Shown one piece after another: positions 35,746 through 44,688 of a stretch of DNA of 64,000 nt. The position numbers were made by a program, and so were the translations under genes. The DNA comes from Candidatus Enterocloster excrementipullorum (GTDB lineage Bacteria > Bacillota > Clostridia > Lachnospirales > Lachnospiraceae), in NCBI GenBank assembly GCA_019119575.1, contig DWWT01000008.1, positions 1 through 64,000 on the forward strand, in the 5' to 3' direction. Numbering within the stretch: the first letter of the stretch is position 1; every line of letters starts with the position of its first letter. Under the pieces are notes generated by a model. That model ran no database searches, was not told the origin of the DNA, and saw only the letters and a list, made by a program, of their open reading frames with translations.

Positions 35746-37101
35746 ATGAAAATCATAATTGTGGGCTGCGGGAAGGTAGGGACGACCCTGGCCGAGGAGC
35801 TTAGCAAGGAAAACCATGACATTACCTTGATTGATATTGATGGGGATACGCTCCAGGAGATTTCCGACTCCATCGACGTCATGTGCGTGACGGGAAACGG
35901 TGCCGTTTATCAGATCCAGATGGAAGCGGGAGTGAAGGAAGCGGATCTTCTGATCGCCACTACCAACTCGGATGAGCTGAATATGCTCTGCTGCCTGATC
36001 GCTAAAAAAGCGGGAAACTGCCAGACCATCGCGAGAATACGAAATCCCGAGTATTCGGCGGAGATCAATTATATCCGGGAGGAGCTGAACCTGTCCCTTG
36101 CAATTAACCCGGAGCTGGCCGCCGCCATCGAGATCTCACGGCTGCTGCGCTTCCCCACAGCAATCAAGATTGAGCCATTTGCGAAGGGCCGGATTGAGCT
36201 TTTAAAGTTTATCGTGCCCCAGACCTCCGTGCTGAACCACATGCGGGTTATGGATGTAAATAACCGCTTGAAATCCAATGTGCTGATCTGTGCTGTGGAG
36301 CGTGGTGAGGAAGTGGTCATCCCTGACGGAAATTTCGTCATCCAGTCCGGAGACAAGCTTTCCTTCATCGGTCCGAGAGGATCCCGCTCCGAATTTTTCA
36401 AAAAAGCGGGCATTGAAAATAATGCGGTGAAAACCGCTATGCTTGTAGGCGGCGGCCGGATCACTTACTATCTGGCCAAAGCGCTGGCAGATTCGAAAAT
36501 CAAGATTAAGATTATTGAGCAGGATGAGGAACGATGCAATGAACTGAGTGAGCTTCTTCCCCACGCCATGATTATCTGCGGGGACGGCACAGACCAGCAG
36601 CTTCTCATTGAGGAGGGCATCCGGCAGACAGAGGCATTTGCCTCATTAACCGGCTTTGACGAAGAAAATATTATGCTGTCCCTCTATGCGGCCAGCCAGT
36701 CCAAAGCCAAGCTGATTACCAAGGTAAACCGGATCACCTTTGGAAATGTGATTGATTCCCTGGAGCTCGGCAGCGTGATCTCCCCGAAGATGATCACCGC
36801 GGATATCATCCTCCAGTACGTGCGCGCCATGCAGAACTCCATGGGAAGCAATGTGGAGACTATGTACAAGATTGTGGCGGAAAAGGCGGAGGCTTTGGAG
36901 TTCCGTGTAAAATCAAATGTACCGTTTCTTGGCATTCCGCTGGAGAAGCTGGAGCTCAAGCGGAATCTCCTGATTGCCTGCATCAACCGGAACGGGAAGG
37001 CGATTATTCCCAGAGGCCAGGATGTTATCGAGGCAGGGGACACGGTGATTGTCGTTACCACACACACGGGCCTCAATGACCTGAAGGATATTTTGCGGTA
37101 A
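35746..37101 (+). CDS. trkA: Trk potassium uptake regulatory protein TrkA
   Basis: A 451-residue cytoplasmic gating subunit with two RCK units. Each starts with a Rossmann motif: IIVGCGKVGTTLAEELSKEN at residue 3 and AMLVGGGRITYYLAKALADS near 230. Each is followed by a TrkA-C domain, the last ending in GLNDLKDIL. It binds NAD(H)/ATP and controls the TrkH channel encoded 15 bases downstream. AAAGGAG lies 12-18 bases upstream of the ATG. Confidence 0.96.
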   Translation: MKIIIVGCGKVGTTLAEELSKENHDITLIDIDGDTLQEISDSIDVMCVTGNGAVYQIQMEAGVKEADLLIATTNSDELNMLCCLIAKKAGNCQTIARIRNPEYSAEINYIREELNLSLAINPELAAAIEISRLLRFPTAIKIEPFAKGRIELLKFIVPQTSVLNHMRVMDVNNRLKSNVLICAVERGEEVVIPDGNFVIQSGDKLSFIGPRGSRSEFFKKAGIENNAVKTAMLVGGGRITYYLAKALADSKIKIKIIEQDEERCNELSELLPHAMIICGDGTDQQLLIEEGIRQTEAFASLTGFDEENIMLSLYAASQSKAKLITKVNRITFGNVIDSLELGSVISPKMITADIILQYVRAMQNSMGSNVETMYKIVAEKAEALEFRVKSNVPFLGIPLEKLELKRNLLIACINRNGKAIIPRGQDVIEAGDTVIVVTTHTGLNDLKDILR

Positions 37102-37116
37102 AAGGCGGATGAATAT

Positions 37117-38559
37117 ATGAATTACGGTATTATTCTCTATATGCTTGGATGGATCCTGAAGACAGAGGGAATTCTCATGCTGGTTCCCATCCTCACGGCA
37201 GCGGTATATGGGGAAACCCGGGTGGGACTGTGCTACGCCGGAGTGGCCCTGGTAAGCTTTCTTCTCGGTTTCCTCGGCACAATCAAGAAGCCGAAAACCA
37301 AGATGTTTTTTGCCAGGGAGGGATTCGTCTCTGTCTCCCTTGGCTGGCTTGTGCTCAGTATATTCGGCTGCACGCCCTTTGTGCTCACAGGGGAAATCCC
37401 CCATTTTATTGACGCCATGTTTGAAATTGTCTCCGGCTTTACCACAACCGGGTCCAGCATTGTCCCAAAGGTGGAGGACTTAAGCCATGCCACCCGGATG
37501 TGGCGCAGCTTCGCCCACTGGATCGGCGGCATGGGAATTCTTGTCTTTATTCTGGCGATTCTTCCTATGGCGGGAGACTACAACATGCACATTATGCGCG
37601 CGGAGAGTCCCGGTCCCTCTGTAGGAAAGCTTGTGCCCAAGATCGGGCTCACGGCCAAGCTGCTCTATATTATTTACGGCGCTATGACCGTGGTTATGAT
37701 CCTTCTTCTCCTGGCAGGAAGAATGCCGGTTTTCGACACGCTGTGCATGACCTTCGGCACAGCCGGAACCGGCGGATTTTCCTGCCTGAATTCCGGCCAG
37801 GCGGATTATACCATCTATCAGCAGGCGGTAATATCCGTGTTCATGATCCTGTTCGGTATAAATTTTAATGTATATTATCTCTTCCTGGCCAAGAAGCCGA
37901 TGGATGCCCTGCGCTGCGAGGAGATGCGGGGATATCTGGGCATCATAGCCGCGGCGGTTATCCTCATCACCATAAATGTCCGGGGAGGCTTTTCCTCCTT
38001 GTTCCAGGCCGTCCACCATGTGCTCTTCCAGGTGGCCTCCATCATTACCACCACGGGATATTCCACAGTTGATTTTGACAAATGGCCTGAATTTTCAAAA
38101 TGTGTCCTTCTGCTTCTTATGCTGGTCGGAGCCTGCGCCGGAAGCACAGGCGGAGGAATGAAGGTATCCCGGGTTATGATCGCATTTAAGGTGGCAATGC
38201 GGGAGCTGGCTTCCGTCATCCATCCGCGGAGCGTAAAGGTAATCAAATATGAGGGGAAGGTTTTATCCCCCAACACGCTGAGAAACCTAAACTCATACGT
38301 CATCATTTACTTTTTTATATTTTTCCTGTCTATCCTGGTGGTGAGCCTGGATAACTTTGACTTTATGACTACTTTCTCCGCAGTAGCTACTAATTTTAAC
38401 AATGTAGGACCGGGCTTTTCCGTCGTAGGTCCCACATCGAATTTTTCCATGATGTCCTACCTGTCAAAACTGGTGCTTATTTTTGATATGCTGGCCGGCC
38501 GTCTGGAGCTCTTCCCGGTACTGGTGCTGTTCTCGCCGAGTACGTGGAGGAGGCAGTAG
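37117..38559 (+). CDS. trkH: Trk potassium channel subunit TrkH
   Basis: A 480-residue membrane protein with four pore repeats. The selectivity-filter loops are visible as SGFTTTGSSI, FGTAGTGGFS, TTTGYSTVDF and TNFNNVGPGF-like segments. The C-terminus LAGRLELFPVLVLFSPSTW is the family end. It forms the K+ path gated by TrkA. A terminator stem overlaps its last codons. Confidence 0.96.
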   Translation: MNYGIILYMLGWILKTEGILMLVPILTAAVYGETRVGLCYAGVALVSFLLGFLGTIKKPKTKMFFAREGFVSVSLGWLVLSIFGCTPFVLTGEIPHFIDAMFEIVSGFTTTGSSIVPKVEDLSHATRMWRSFAHWIGGMGILVFILAILPMAGDYNMHIMRAESPGPSVGKLVPKIGLTAKLLYIIYGAMTVVMILLLLAGRMPVFDTLCMTFGTAGTGGFSCLNSGQADYTIYQQAVISVFMILFGINFNVYYLFLAKKPMDALRCEEMRGYLGIIAAAVILITINVRGGFSSLFQAVHHVLFQVASIITTTGYSTVDFDKWPEFSKCVLLLLMLVGACAGSTGGGMKVSRVMIAFKVAMRELASVIHPRSVKVIKYEGKVLSPNTLRNLNSYVIIYFFIFFLSILVVSLDNFDFMTTFSAVATNFNNVGPGFSVVGPTSNFSMMSYLSKLVLIFDMLAGRLELFPVLVLFSPSTWRRQ

Positions 38560-38584
38560 CGAGGGGGGCAGACTGCCTCTTTTT
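38549..38584 (+). terminator. Intrinsic terminator after trkH
   Basis: GAGGCAGT (38550-38557) pairs with ACTGCCTC (38572-38579), followed by TTTTT. The left arm lies within the last codons of trkH. Confidence 0.75.
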
Positions 38585-38648
38585 GACCGCACAGTCTAGC
38601 GGTAAATGTGAAAAAACAGTGACAAGCATTGACCGTAAGCCGTCTTTG

Positions 38649-38686
38649 GGGTATCCTTTTTATTAAAGAAAGTAAGGAGGGTACCC
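38649..38686 (+). promoter_or_regulatory. Hairpin that can mask the ribosome site of the secreted protein gene
   Basis: GGGTATCCTT can pair with AAGGA-ggg-TACCC. The right arm contains the AAGGAGGG ribosome site of the next gene, so the structure would sequester it. Confidence 0.4.
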
Positions 38687-38688
38687 TT

Positions 38689-39267
38689 TTGCGATATAGA
38701 AACAGAGCATGGAAAAAGAGAATCGGCGCCGCCGCCCTGGGTTTGATCCTGACAAACGCAGCGGCATTTCCTGCGGCTGCACAGGAGACTTATTACGGCA
38801 GCGGCAGCTACGTAGTCGGAACAGATATTCCCGCAGGGGAATACGCGTTTTTTACCGAGGACACCTCCGGGGACAACACCTATTCCTACTGCAATCTTAC
38901 CCTCTACAAGGATGATACGGACGAACGCCGGATTGCCGTCCTGCGTTTCCAGCACCACGGGCTCGTCACTCTCTACAACGGCCAGCATCTGGTGCTCCAC
39001 GACGGCTGGGCTGTGGCCGCGGATCAAGCGGATATCGAGCCGGGCGTGAGCGGCATGTACAAGGCCGGACGCGACATCGAACCAGGCACCTATCGGCTTA
39101 CAGCCCTCACCGCGGAGGGAGGGAGCTACGCCCTCTACAATGATGTGCGCTATTACTACGATTACATTGACGCATATGGCCGCTTCATTGAGCCGACCGT
39201 CATCACGGTGGAGGAAGGACAGTACCTGGAGCTCACGGATGTGCGCGATATCGAGAAGATCGGGTAA
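38689..39267 (+). CDS. Secreted protein with two repeated beta-rich units, function unknown
   Basis: A 192-residue protein started by TTG after AAGGAGGG. The N-terminus (KKRIGAAALGLILTNAAAFP) is a Sec signal with likely cleavage after AAAQ or ASPA-like residues near 30. The mature part has two related units: GSYVVGTDIPAGEYAFFTED and GMYKAGRDIEPGTYRLTALT, each a Y-x-V/A-G-x-D-I-x-x-G-x-Y pattern. This is the pattern seen in small extracellular beta-sandwich proteins of Bacillota. I do not recognise a function. It lies between trkH and the rplU promoter with its own ribosome site. Confidence 0.75.
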   Translation: MRYRNRAWKKRIGAAALGLILTNAAAFPAAAQETYYGSGSYVVGTDIPAGEYAFFTEDTSGDNTYSYCNLTLYKDDTDERRIAVLRFQHHGLVTLYNGQHLVLHDGWAVAADQADIEPGVSGMYKAGRDIEPGTYRLTALTAEGGSYALYNDVRYYYDYIDAYGRFIEPTVITVEEGQYLELTDVRDIEKIG

Positions 39268-39308
39268 AAAAGCGGTAAAAAAGTTGCGTAAAAAGTTGAA
39301 AATTCTGG

Positions 39309-39337
39309 TTGACATTCCCGGGACGGGATGGTATTAT
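39309..39337 (+). promoter_or_regulatory. Promoter of the rplU-prp-rpmA operon
   Basis: TTGACA, 17-nt spacer, TATTAT. It opens a leader of about 115 nt. Confidence 0.8.
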
Positions 39338-39342
39338 AACAA

Positions 39343-39450
39343 AGTATGCCGCACAGCGGGGTTTCTAAGAGTCTGCCTATTTTCAGGGCCGTACGTATGT
39401 GGGTTCTGGCAGGCGGGCCGCCGAAGCTGGCGAGTAATGATAATAGGAGG
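39343..39450 (+). ncRNA. Structured leader of rplU (probable L21 leader)
   Basis: About 110 nt between the promoter and rplU that is G+C-rich and can pair (for example CCGCACAGCGG and GGCGGGCCGCC). Bacillota often have the ribosomal protein L21 autoregulatory leader at this place. Position supports the call; a covariance-model check was not possible. Confidence 0.5.
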
Positions 39451-39459
39451 TGCCTTTTA

Positions 39460-39768
39460 ATGTACGCGATTATTGCAACAGGCGGAAAGCAGTACAAGGT
39501 AGAAGAAGGCGATGTCATTAAGGTAGAGAAGCTGGGCGTTGACGCAGGCGAGACCGTAACATTCGACCAGGTACTGGCAGTGAACAACGGCGAACTGCAG
39601 ATTGGATGCCCCACCGTAGCCGGCGCAACTGTAACAGCTACAGTTGAGAAGGAAGGCAAGGGCAAGAAAGTGATCGTTTACAAGTATAAGAGAAAGACTG
39701 GCTATCACAAGAAGAACGGCCACAGACAGCTCTATACGCAGGTTAAGATTGACAAGATCAACGCATAA
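39460..39768 (+). CDS. rplU: 50S ribosomal protein L21
   Basis: A 102-residue ribosomal protein: [20 protein letters not shown] at the start and [20 protein letters not shown] near the end are the L21 signatures. TAGGAGGTG precedes the ATG. First gene of the L21-Prp-L27 operon. Confidence 0.98.
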   Translation: MYAIIATGGKQYKVEEGDVIKVEKLGVDAGETVTFDQVLAVNNGELQIGCPTVAGATVTATVEKEGKGKKVIVYKYKRKTGYHKKNGHRQLYTQVKIDKINA

Positions 39769-39770
39769 CC

Positions 39771-40112
39771 ATGATCACAGCCACAGTGTTTCAAGATTCC
39801 GGTGATTCGGGGGATGTTTCTTACCGCGGGATAGAGATCAAAGGGCATGCGGGATGGGCCGAGGCGGGAGAGGATATTATCTGCGCCGGTGTTTCCGCGC
39901 TTGCTGTTAATTTCTATAACTCAGTGGAAGCGTTTACGGAAGATTCCTTTGAGGGGGAAGCAGGACAGGAGGATGTGCAGTTTTCCTTCCGTTTCACCTC
40001 ACAGATCAGCCCTGAGTCGAAACTGCTCATAAACTCTCTTGTGCTGGGACTTCAGAATATTGAGAGAGATTATGGGAAATCCTATATTATCATCCGTTTT
40101 GAGGAGGTGTAA
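39771..40112 (+). CDS. prp: Ribosomal-processing cysteine protease Prp
   Basis: A 113-residue YsxB/Prp protease. The catalytic pair is visible: His in IKGHAGWAEAGED and Cys in ICAGVSALAVNFYNS. Prp removes the N-terminal extension of L27 in Bacillota. The L27 encoded next has exactly such an extension, so enzyme and substrate are neighbours. It starts two bases after rplU and stops three bases before rpmA. Confidence 0.95.
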   Translation: MITATVFQDSGDSGDVSYRGIEIKGHAGWAEAGEDIICAGVSALAVNFYNSVEAFTEDSFEGEAGQEDVQFSFRFTSQISPESKLLINSLVLGLQNIERDYGKSYIIIRFEEV

Positions 40113-40115
40113 GAC

Positions 40116-40406
40116 ATGTTGACGATGAACCTTCAGTTATTTGCTCATAAAAAGGGTGTTGGTTCCACAAAGAACGGCAGAGATTCCGAGTCCAAGAGAC
40201 TGGGAGCCAAGAGAGCTGACGGCCAGTTTGTTCTGGCAGGAAACATCCTGTACAGACAGCGCGGCACCCACATCCATCCCGGCAACAACGTAGGCAGGGG
40301 TGGCGATGATACCTTGTTTGCTTTAGTAGACGGAGTTGTTAAGTTTGAGAGAAAGGGAAGAGACAGAAAGCAGGTTTCTGTATATCCCAGAGCAATCAAC
40401 GAATAA
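40116..40406 (+). CDS. rpmA: 50S ribosomal protein L27, with Prp-cleaved extension
   Basis: A 96-residue L27. The first residues [20 protein letters not shown] show the L-Q-L-F/A-H-K-K site, which Prp is known to cut after Phe. The mature N-terminus AHKKG reaches the peptidyl-transferase centre. [20 protein letters not shown] is the L27 signature. GAGGAGG precedes the start. Confidence 0.98.
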   Translation: MLTMNLQLFAHKKGVGSTKNGRDSESKRLGAKRADGQFVLAGNILYRQRGTHIHPGNNVGRGGDDTLFALVDGVVKFERKGRDRKQVSVYPRAINE

Positions 40407-40414
40407 TTTCCGAG

Positions 40415-40446
40415 GGCTCCATACGCAGTGTATGGAGCCTTTTTTA
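40415..40446 (+). terminator. Intrinsic terminator between rpmA and obgE
   Basis: A perfect 10-bp stem GGCTCCATAC/GTATGGAGCC with a 5-nt loop and a run of seven T's. Confidence 0.92.
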
Positions 40447-40465
40447 CCTTTATGGAGGTCCGTGT

Positions 40466-41755
40466 ATGTTTGCCGATAACGCAAAAATTTTTATTAAATC
40501 CGGCAAAGGAGGGGATGGCCACGTGTCCTTCCGCCGGGAGCTTTATGTCCCCAGCGGCGGTCCCGACGGGGGAGACGGAGGACGGGGCGGAGATATTATT
40601 TTCCAGGTGGATAAGGGGAAAAACACCCTTTCCGATTTCCGCCATGTCCGCAAATATGTGGCAAAGGACGGGGAGCCCGGCGGCAGACGCCGCTGCCATG
40701 GGGCAGACGGCGCTGATTTGATCATCAAGGTTCCGGAGGGAACGGTGATTAAGGATTTCGAGTCCGGCAAGGTCATCGCTGACATGTCAGGTGAGAACTC
40801 CCGGGAGGTGATTTTAAAGGGCGGCAAGGGCGGCTTAGGAAATATGCACTTTGCCACTTCCACCATGCAGGTTCCCAAGTATGCACAGCCCGGACAGCCC
40901 GGCGGGGAGCTTTGGGTTCAGCTGGAGCTGAAAGTCATTGCGGATGTGGGCCTGGTGGGATTCCCAAATGTAGGAAAATCCACCCTTTTGTCCCGTGTGA
41001 GCAATGCCAGGCCGCAGATCGCCAATTACCACTTTACCACCATCAATCCGCACCTGGGCGTCGTGGATCTGGGAGACGGGGCCGGATTTGTCATGGCCGA
41101 CATTCCCGGACTGATCGAGGGCGCCAGCCAGGGTGTGGGCCTTGGACACGCTTTCCTGCGCCATATTGAGCGGACCAAGGTTCTCGTTCATGTGGTGGAT
41201 GCGGCCTCCGTGGAAGGCCGGGATCCTGTGGAGGATATCCGAACCATTACCGAGGAGCTTCTGGCCTACAATCCCGGGCTTTTAGAACGCCCCCAGGTCA
41301 TCGCCGCCAACAAGATGGATGCGGCGGGAACCCCCGAGGAGGCCGATGAAATCCTGAACCGGCTGAGAAAAGAATTTGAACCCCAGGGAATCCAGGTGTT
41401 TTCTATCTCCGCGGCCAGCGGCCAGGGAGTGAAAGAACTTCTGTGGCATATTCATAAGCTGCTGGGTACCGTTGACACCACACCGGTCGTATTTGAAAAG
41501 GAATTTGAGGTTCAGTATGCGGGAGACAAGAATCTTCCCTACACCGTATCCCGTGCGGACGATGGGGCATATGTTGTAGAGGGGCCGCGCATTGAAAAGA
41601 TGCTTGGCTATACCAATTTGGATTCGGAGAAAGGATTTGAGTTTTTCCAGAAATTCCTCAAAAATACCGGAATCCTGGATGATTTAGAAAAAGAAGGAAT
41701 ACAGGACGGAGACACCGTGCGGATGTACGGCCTGGAGTTTGATTATTATAAATAA
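40466..41755 (+). CDS. obgE: GTPase Obg
   Basis: A 429-residue ribosome-associated GTPase. The Gly-rich Obg fold spans residues 1-158 (DGGDGGRGGDIIFQ), then the G domain with GFPNVGKSTLLSRVS, switch II DIPGLIEGAS, NKMDAAG and SAASGQG, and a C-terminal OCT-type domain to FDYYK. It acts in 50S maturation and stringent control. TATGGAGGTC precedes the ATG. Confidence 0.98.
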   Translation: MFADNAKIFIKSGKGGDGHVSFRRELYVPSGGPDGGDGGRGGDIIFQVDKGKNTLSDFRHVRKYVAKDGEPGGRRRCHGADGADLIIKVPEGTVIKDFESGKVIADMSGENSREVILKGGKGGLGNMHFATSTMQVPKYAQPGQPGGELWVQLELKVIADVGLVGFPNVGKSTLLSRVSNARPQIANYHFTTINPHLGVVDLGDGAGFVMADIPGLIEGASQGVGLGHAFLRHIERTKVLVHVVDAASVEGRDPVEDIRTITEELLAYNPGLLERPQVIAANKMDAAGTPEEADEILNRLRKEFEPQGIQVFSISAASGQGVKELLWHIHKLLGTVDTTPVVFEKEFEVQYAGDKNLPYTVSRADDGAYVVEGPRIEKMLGYTNLDSEKGFEFFQKFLKNTGILDDLEKEGIQDGDTVRMYGLEFDYYK

Positions 41756-41784
41756 AGTGTCCGAAACGGCAAGGAGAATAAAAA

Positions 41785-42081
41785 ATGACCAGTAAGCAGA
41801 GATCCTATTTAAAGGGACTGGCAATGAAAATTGACCCCATATTCCAGATCGGCAAGTCCAGCCTGACACCGGAGGTGACCCAGGCAGTGGATGAAGCACT
41901 GGAGGCAAGGGAGCTTATAAAAATTTCTGTTTTAAAAAGCTGCCTGGATGACGGAGGCTCCATCGCGGAGGTGCTGGCGGAGCGCACCCACGCAGAAGTG
42001 GTACAGGTTATAGGCCGCAAAATTGTGCTTTACCGTCCCGCCAAGCAGGAGGCAAAGCGGAAGATCGAGCTGCCGAAGTAA
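41785..42081 (+). CDS. yhbY: YhbY-family RNA-binding protein (CRM domain)
   Basis: A 98-residue CRM-domain protein: MTSKQRSYLKGLAMKIDPIF, QIGKSSLTPEVTQAVDEALE with the GKxG-like loop, and IGRKIVLYRPAK. It binds pre-50S particles. Sits in the conserved order obgE-yhbY-nadD. AAGGAGAA precedes the ATG. Confidence 0.95.
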   Translation: MTSKQRSYLKGLAMKIDPIFQIGKSSLTPEVTQAVDEALEARELIKISVLKSCLDDGGSIAEVLAERTHAEVVQVIGRKIVLYRPAKQEAKRKIELPK

Positions 42082-42210
42082 GCGTCTTCCGGAACCGGCA
42101 GGCGCGCTTGGGCAATTTGTACCGGTATGGTTTACATAATATTTTTATGTAAACTATATCTCAGAAACGAACCACAATATAAATTTTCCGTGAGAGGAGG
42201 AGCAGCATCT

Positions 42211-42840
42211 GTGGCAGACATTGGAATTCTGGGCGGAACGTTTGATCCGATCCACAAGGCGCATTTGGCGCTGGGCCGCCAGGCATATGAACAGTTTCAT
42301 CTGGATGCCGTGTGGTTTATGCCTTCCAATCATCCCCCCCACAAGAAAGATCACCCTGTCACTGCGGGAGAGATCAGGCGGGAAATGGTATCCCTGGCAG
42401 TCCGCGGCATCCCGGGGTTTGTTTGCTCGGATTTTGAGCTCAGACGGGAAGGAAACACATACACCGCCAAGACATTGTCCCTTCTTTCCAAAGAATTCCC
42501 CGGAGACCGGTTTTACTTTATTATTGGGGCGGACTCTCTTTACGAGATAGAGAGCTGGTATCATCCGGAAATGGTCATGGCCCTGGCAGTCCTCCTGGTT
42601 GCGGTTCGTCCGTATGAGCAGGATCATCCCAGCCTGGAGCAGCAGATCTGCCGGCTGCGGGAGAAATACGGGGCCAGAATTCATAAGCTCCATTTTCATG
42701 AGATGGAAGTTTCTTCGGAGGAGATACGAAAGGCCGCGGCTGATGGCAGACCCATCGATGACTGGGTTCCTTCGCCAGTGGTCCAATACATTACAGCGCG
42801 GGGCCTTTACCGGAATGCCAAGGCCTGCAAAGAGGAGTGA
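42211..42840 (+). CDS. nadD: Nicotinate-nucleotide adenylyltransferase
   Basis: A 209-residue enzyme joining nicotinate mononucleotide and ATP in NAD synthesis. ADIGILGGTFDPIHKAHLAL carries the GGTFDPIHxGH nucleotidyltransferase motif (here KAH), FMPSNHPPHKKD the substrate loop and SSEEIRKAAADGRPI the ISSTxIR-like motif. GTG at 42211 follows GAGAGGAGG; a longer frame upstream reads through non-coding sequence. Confidence 0.95.
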   Translation: MADIGILGGTFDPIHKAHLALGRQAYEQFHLDAVWFMPSNHPPHKKDHPVTAGEIRREMVSLAVRGIPGFVCSDFELRREGNTYTAKTLSLLSKEFPGDRFYFIIGADSLYEIESWYHPEMVMALAVLLVAVRPYEQDHPSLEQQICRLREKYGARIHKLHFHEMEVSSEEIRKAAADGRPIDDWVPSPVVQYITARGLYRNAKACKEE

Positions 42841-42845
42841 ATGTG

Positions 42846-43490
42846 ATGGAAAATCAATATACACAGATTATGATGCTGCGCAGGAGACTGCGATCTAAAT
42901 TAGCGCCCCAGCGCTACGAACATACCCTCAGCGTGTCCTTTACCTGCATGAATCTGGCTATGCGCTATGGATATGATATGGGAAAAGCAGAGCTGGCAGG
43001 CCTGCTCCACGACTGCGGGAAACGTTTTTCCGATGAAATTATTCTGAAAAAGTGCCTAAAGCACAAGATTCCCGTGACGGACGCGGAGTACAAGACCCTT
43101 CCGGTGCTTCACGCCAAGTACGGCGCTTGGCTGGCAGAGTATAAATACGGAATCCAGGATCCGGAGATACTGGATGCTATCCGCTGCCATACTACGGGGA
43201 AGCCGAACATGGGCATGCTGGACAAGATTCTCTACATTGCCGATTATATTGAACCCCGGCGCTACAAGGCGGAAAACCTGCCCCAAATCCGCCGCATGGC
43301 TTACGAAGATTTGGATGAGACCATGTACGCCATTCTCGCCGGAACCCTGTCCTATCTGGAGAAAAAGGGCGGATCCGTGGATCCTATGACACGGGAAGCC
43401 TATGAATACTTTTCAAAAATGCTGAACAAGAAAGGAGACCCTGATGAACGCGAAGGAAATGGTGAAGCTGGCGTATCAAGCGCTCAGTGA
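42846..43490 (+). CDS. yqeK: YqeK-family HD hydrolase (diadenosine tetraphosphatase)
   Basis: A 214-residue HD-domain metalloenzyme. The residues are His in YEHTLSVSFTCMNLAMRYG, HD in AGLLHDCGKRFSD, His in VLHAKYGAW and CHTTGKPNMGMLDKILYIAD with the later His and Asp. YqeK members cleave Ap4A symmetrically. Start ATG 42846 follows AGAGGAGTG at the end of nadD. Its 3' end overlaps rsfS by 47 bases, an unusually long overlap that may couple the two. Confidence 0.93.
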   Translation: MENQYTQIMMLRRRLRSKLAPQRYEHTLSVSFTCMNLAMRYGYDMGKAELAGLLHDCGKRFSDEIILKKCLKHKIPVTDAEYKTLPVLHAKYGAWLAEYKYGIQDPEILDAIRCHTTGKPNMGMLDKILYIADYIEPRRYKAENLPQIRRMAYEDLDETMYAILAGTLSYLEKKGGSVDPMTREAYEYFSKMLNKKGDPDEREGNGEAGVSSAQ

Positions 43491-43794
43491 CAAGAAGGGA
43501 TCGGATATCAAGGTGATTGATATCTCATCCGTGACCGTGATTGCTGATTACTTTATCATCGCGGACGGAAGCAACCCCAATCAGGTCCAGGCCATGGCTG
43601 ACAACGTGCAGGAGGTACTGGGAAGGGCAGGCTGTGAATGCCGCCAAGTTGAAGGGTACCAGAGCGCAAACTGGATCCTCTTGGATTACCGCGATGTAAT
43701 TGTCCACATATTCTGCAGGGAAGACCGTCTGTTCTACGATCTGGAGCGGATCTGGAGGGACGGAAAAACCTTTGTGGATGTAAATGAGCTTTAA
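43444..43794 (+). CDS. rsfS: Ribosomal silencing factor RsfS
   Basis: A 116-residue protein that binds L14 and blocks subunit joining in starvation. KKGSDIKVIDISSVTVIADY, FIIADGSNPNQVQAMADNVQ and VEGYQSANWILLDYRDVIVH are the family hallmarks. AAAGGAGACCC precedes the ATG inside the end of yqeK. Confidence 0.96.
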   Translation: MNAKEMVKLAYQALSDKKGSDIKVIDISSVTVIADYFIIADGSNPNQVQAMADNVQEVLGRAGCECRQVEGYQSANWILLDYRDVIVHIFCREDRLFYDLERIWRDGKTFVDVNEL

Positions 43795-43795
43795 A

Positions 43796-43853
43796 AAAAG
43801 CTGTGAAGGGATATGGTCTAGCCAATGCAGCCGTATCCTTTCACAGCTTTTTT
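43796..43853. terminator. Strong bidirectional terminator between rsfS and lexA
   Basis: AAAAGCTGTGAAGGGATA pairs with TATCCTTTCACAGCTTTT, flanked by A's and T's, between converging genes. Confidence 0.9.
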
Positions 43854-43877
43854 ATTCCTGCGTTCCGTCATCTGTTC

Positions 43878-44492
43878 TTACATCATCCGTATCAGGCCGA
43901 TCACTTTTCCTAATATCTCCACATGATCCGTAATAATGGGATCCATGGCATCATTTTCCGGCTGAAGGCGGTAATGGCCTTTTTCCTTATAAAAACGCTT
44001 GACCGTAGCGGAGTCGTCCAGAAGCGCTACGACAATCTCACCGTTCTCAGCCGTGGAGCGCTGCTCCACAATCAGCTGATCTCCGGGGAGAATCCCCGCA
44101 TTGATCATGCTCTCGCCCTTTACGTGGAGCATGAAAGTCTCCGCATTGGGCAGGGCCTCCGCGGGGAAGGGAAAATAGTCCTCTATGTGCTCCTGTGCCA
44201 GGATAGGTTCGCCGGCCGCAACCGTGCCGATCACAGGGATATTCACCATCTCCCTGCGGTTGAAGTTGAACGTGTCGTCCAGAATCTCAATGGTCCGGGG
44301 TTTCGTGGGATCCCGGCGTATGTATCCTTTTTCCTCCAAAGCAGCCAGATGGGAGTGAACGGAAGAAGTGGACTTGAGATGAACCGCCTGACAGATCTCA
44401 CGAACCGCCGGGGGATATCCCTTCTTCAATATGGTATCTTTAATATATTCTAAAATTTCCTGCTGTTTGGCAGACATCGCATCCTGGGACAT
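43878..44492 (-). CDS. lexA: LexA repressor
   Basis: A 204-residue SOS repressor. Residues 1-65 are the winged helix ([40 protein letters not shown]). The autocleavage site is Ala-Gly in [12 protein letters not shown], with catalytic Ser in [14 protein letters not shown] and Lys in [15 protein letters not shown] at 44492 follows ACAGGAGGTTG. It is divergent from a LysM protein gene, and three LexA-type boxes lie between them. Confidence 0.97.
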   Translation of the reverse strand: MSQDAMSAKQQEILEYIKDTILKKGYPPAVREICQAVHLKSTSSVHSHLAALEEKGYIRRDPTKPRTIEILDDTFNFNRREMVNIPVIGTVAAGEPILAQEHIEDYFPFPAEALPNAETFMLHVKGESMINAGILPGDQLIVEQRSTAENGEIVVALLDDSATVKRFYKEKGHYRLQPENDAMDPIITDHVEILGKVIGLIRMM

Positions 44493-44553
44493 AAACAACC
44501 TCCTGTAAAACAATTTCACGCAGCTGCCCGCAGAACAGCTGTTTTTATCTGTT

Positions 44554-44572
44554 ATTATAGTAACATATGTTC
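44554..44572 (-). promoter_or_regulatory. lexA promoter -10 with LexA box
   Basis: Minus-strand TATAAT (44559-44554) with the box AAC-ATAT-GTTC (44563-44572) immediately upstream; the first G of GAAC is replaced. The usual autoregulation of lexA is expected. Confidence 0.6.
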
Positions 44573-44615
44573 GGGTAAAATGCAAACTTTTGTTCGGTTT
44601 TTTGAGCTGTTTTTA

Positions 44616-44667
44616 TTGACAAACATACGTTCTGGTGCTATAGTATATGCATATAGAACAGATGTTC
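44616..44667 (+). promoter_or_regulatory. SOS-controlled promoter of the LysM gene with two LexA boxes
   Basis: TTGACA (44616-44621), 17-nt spacer, TATAGT (44639-44644). AAAC-ATAC-GTTC (44621-44632) occupies the spacer and a perfect GAAC-AGAT-GTTC (44656-44667) lies just past the expected start of transcription. The boxes match the Gram-positive LexA consensus GAAC-N4-GTTC. Confidence 0.85.
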
Positions 44668-44688
44668 TGTTTGCATTGGGAGGCGCGT

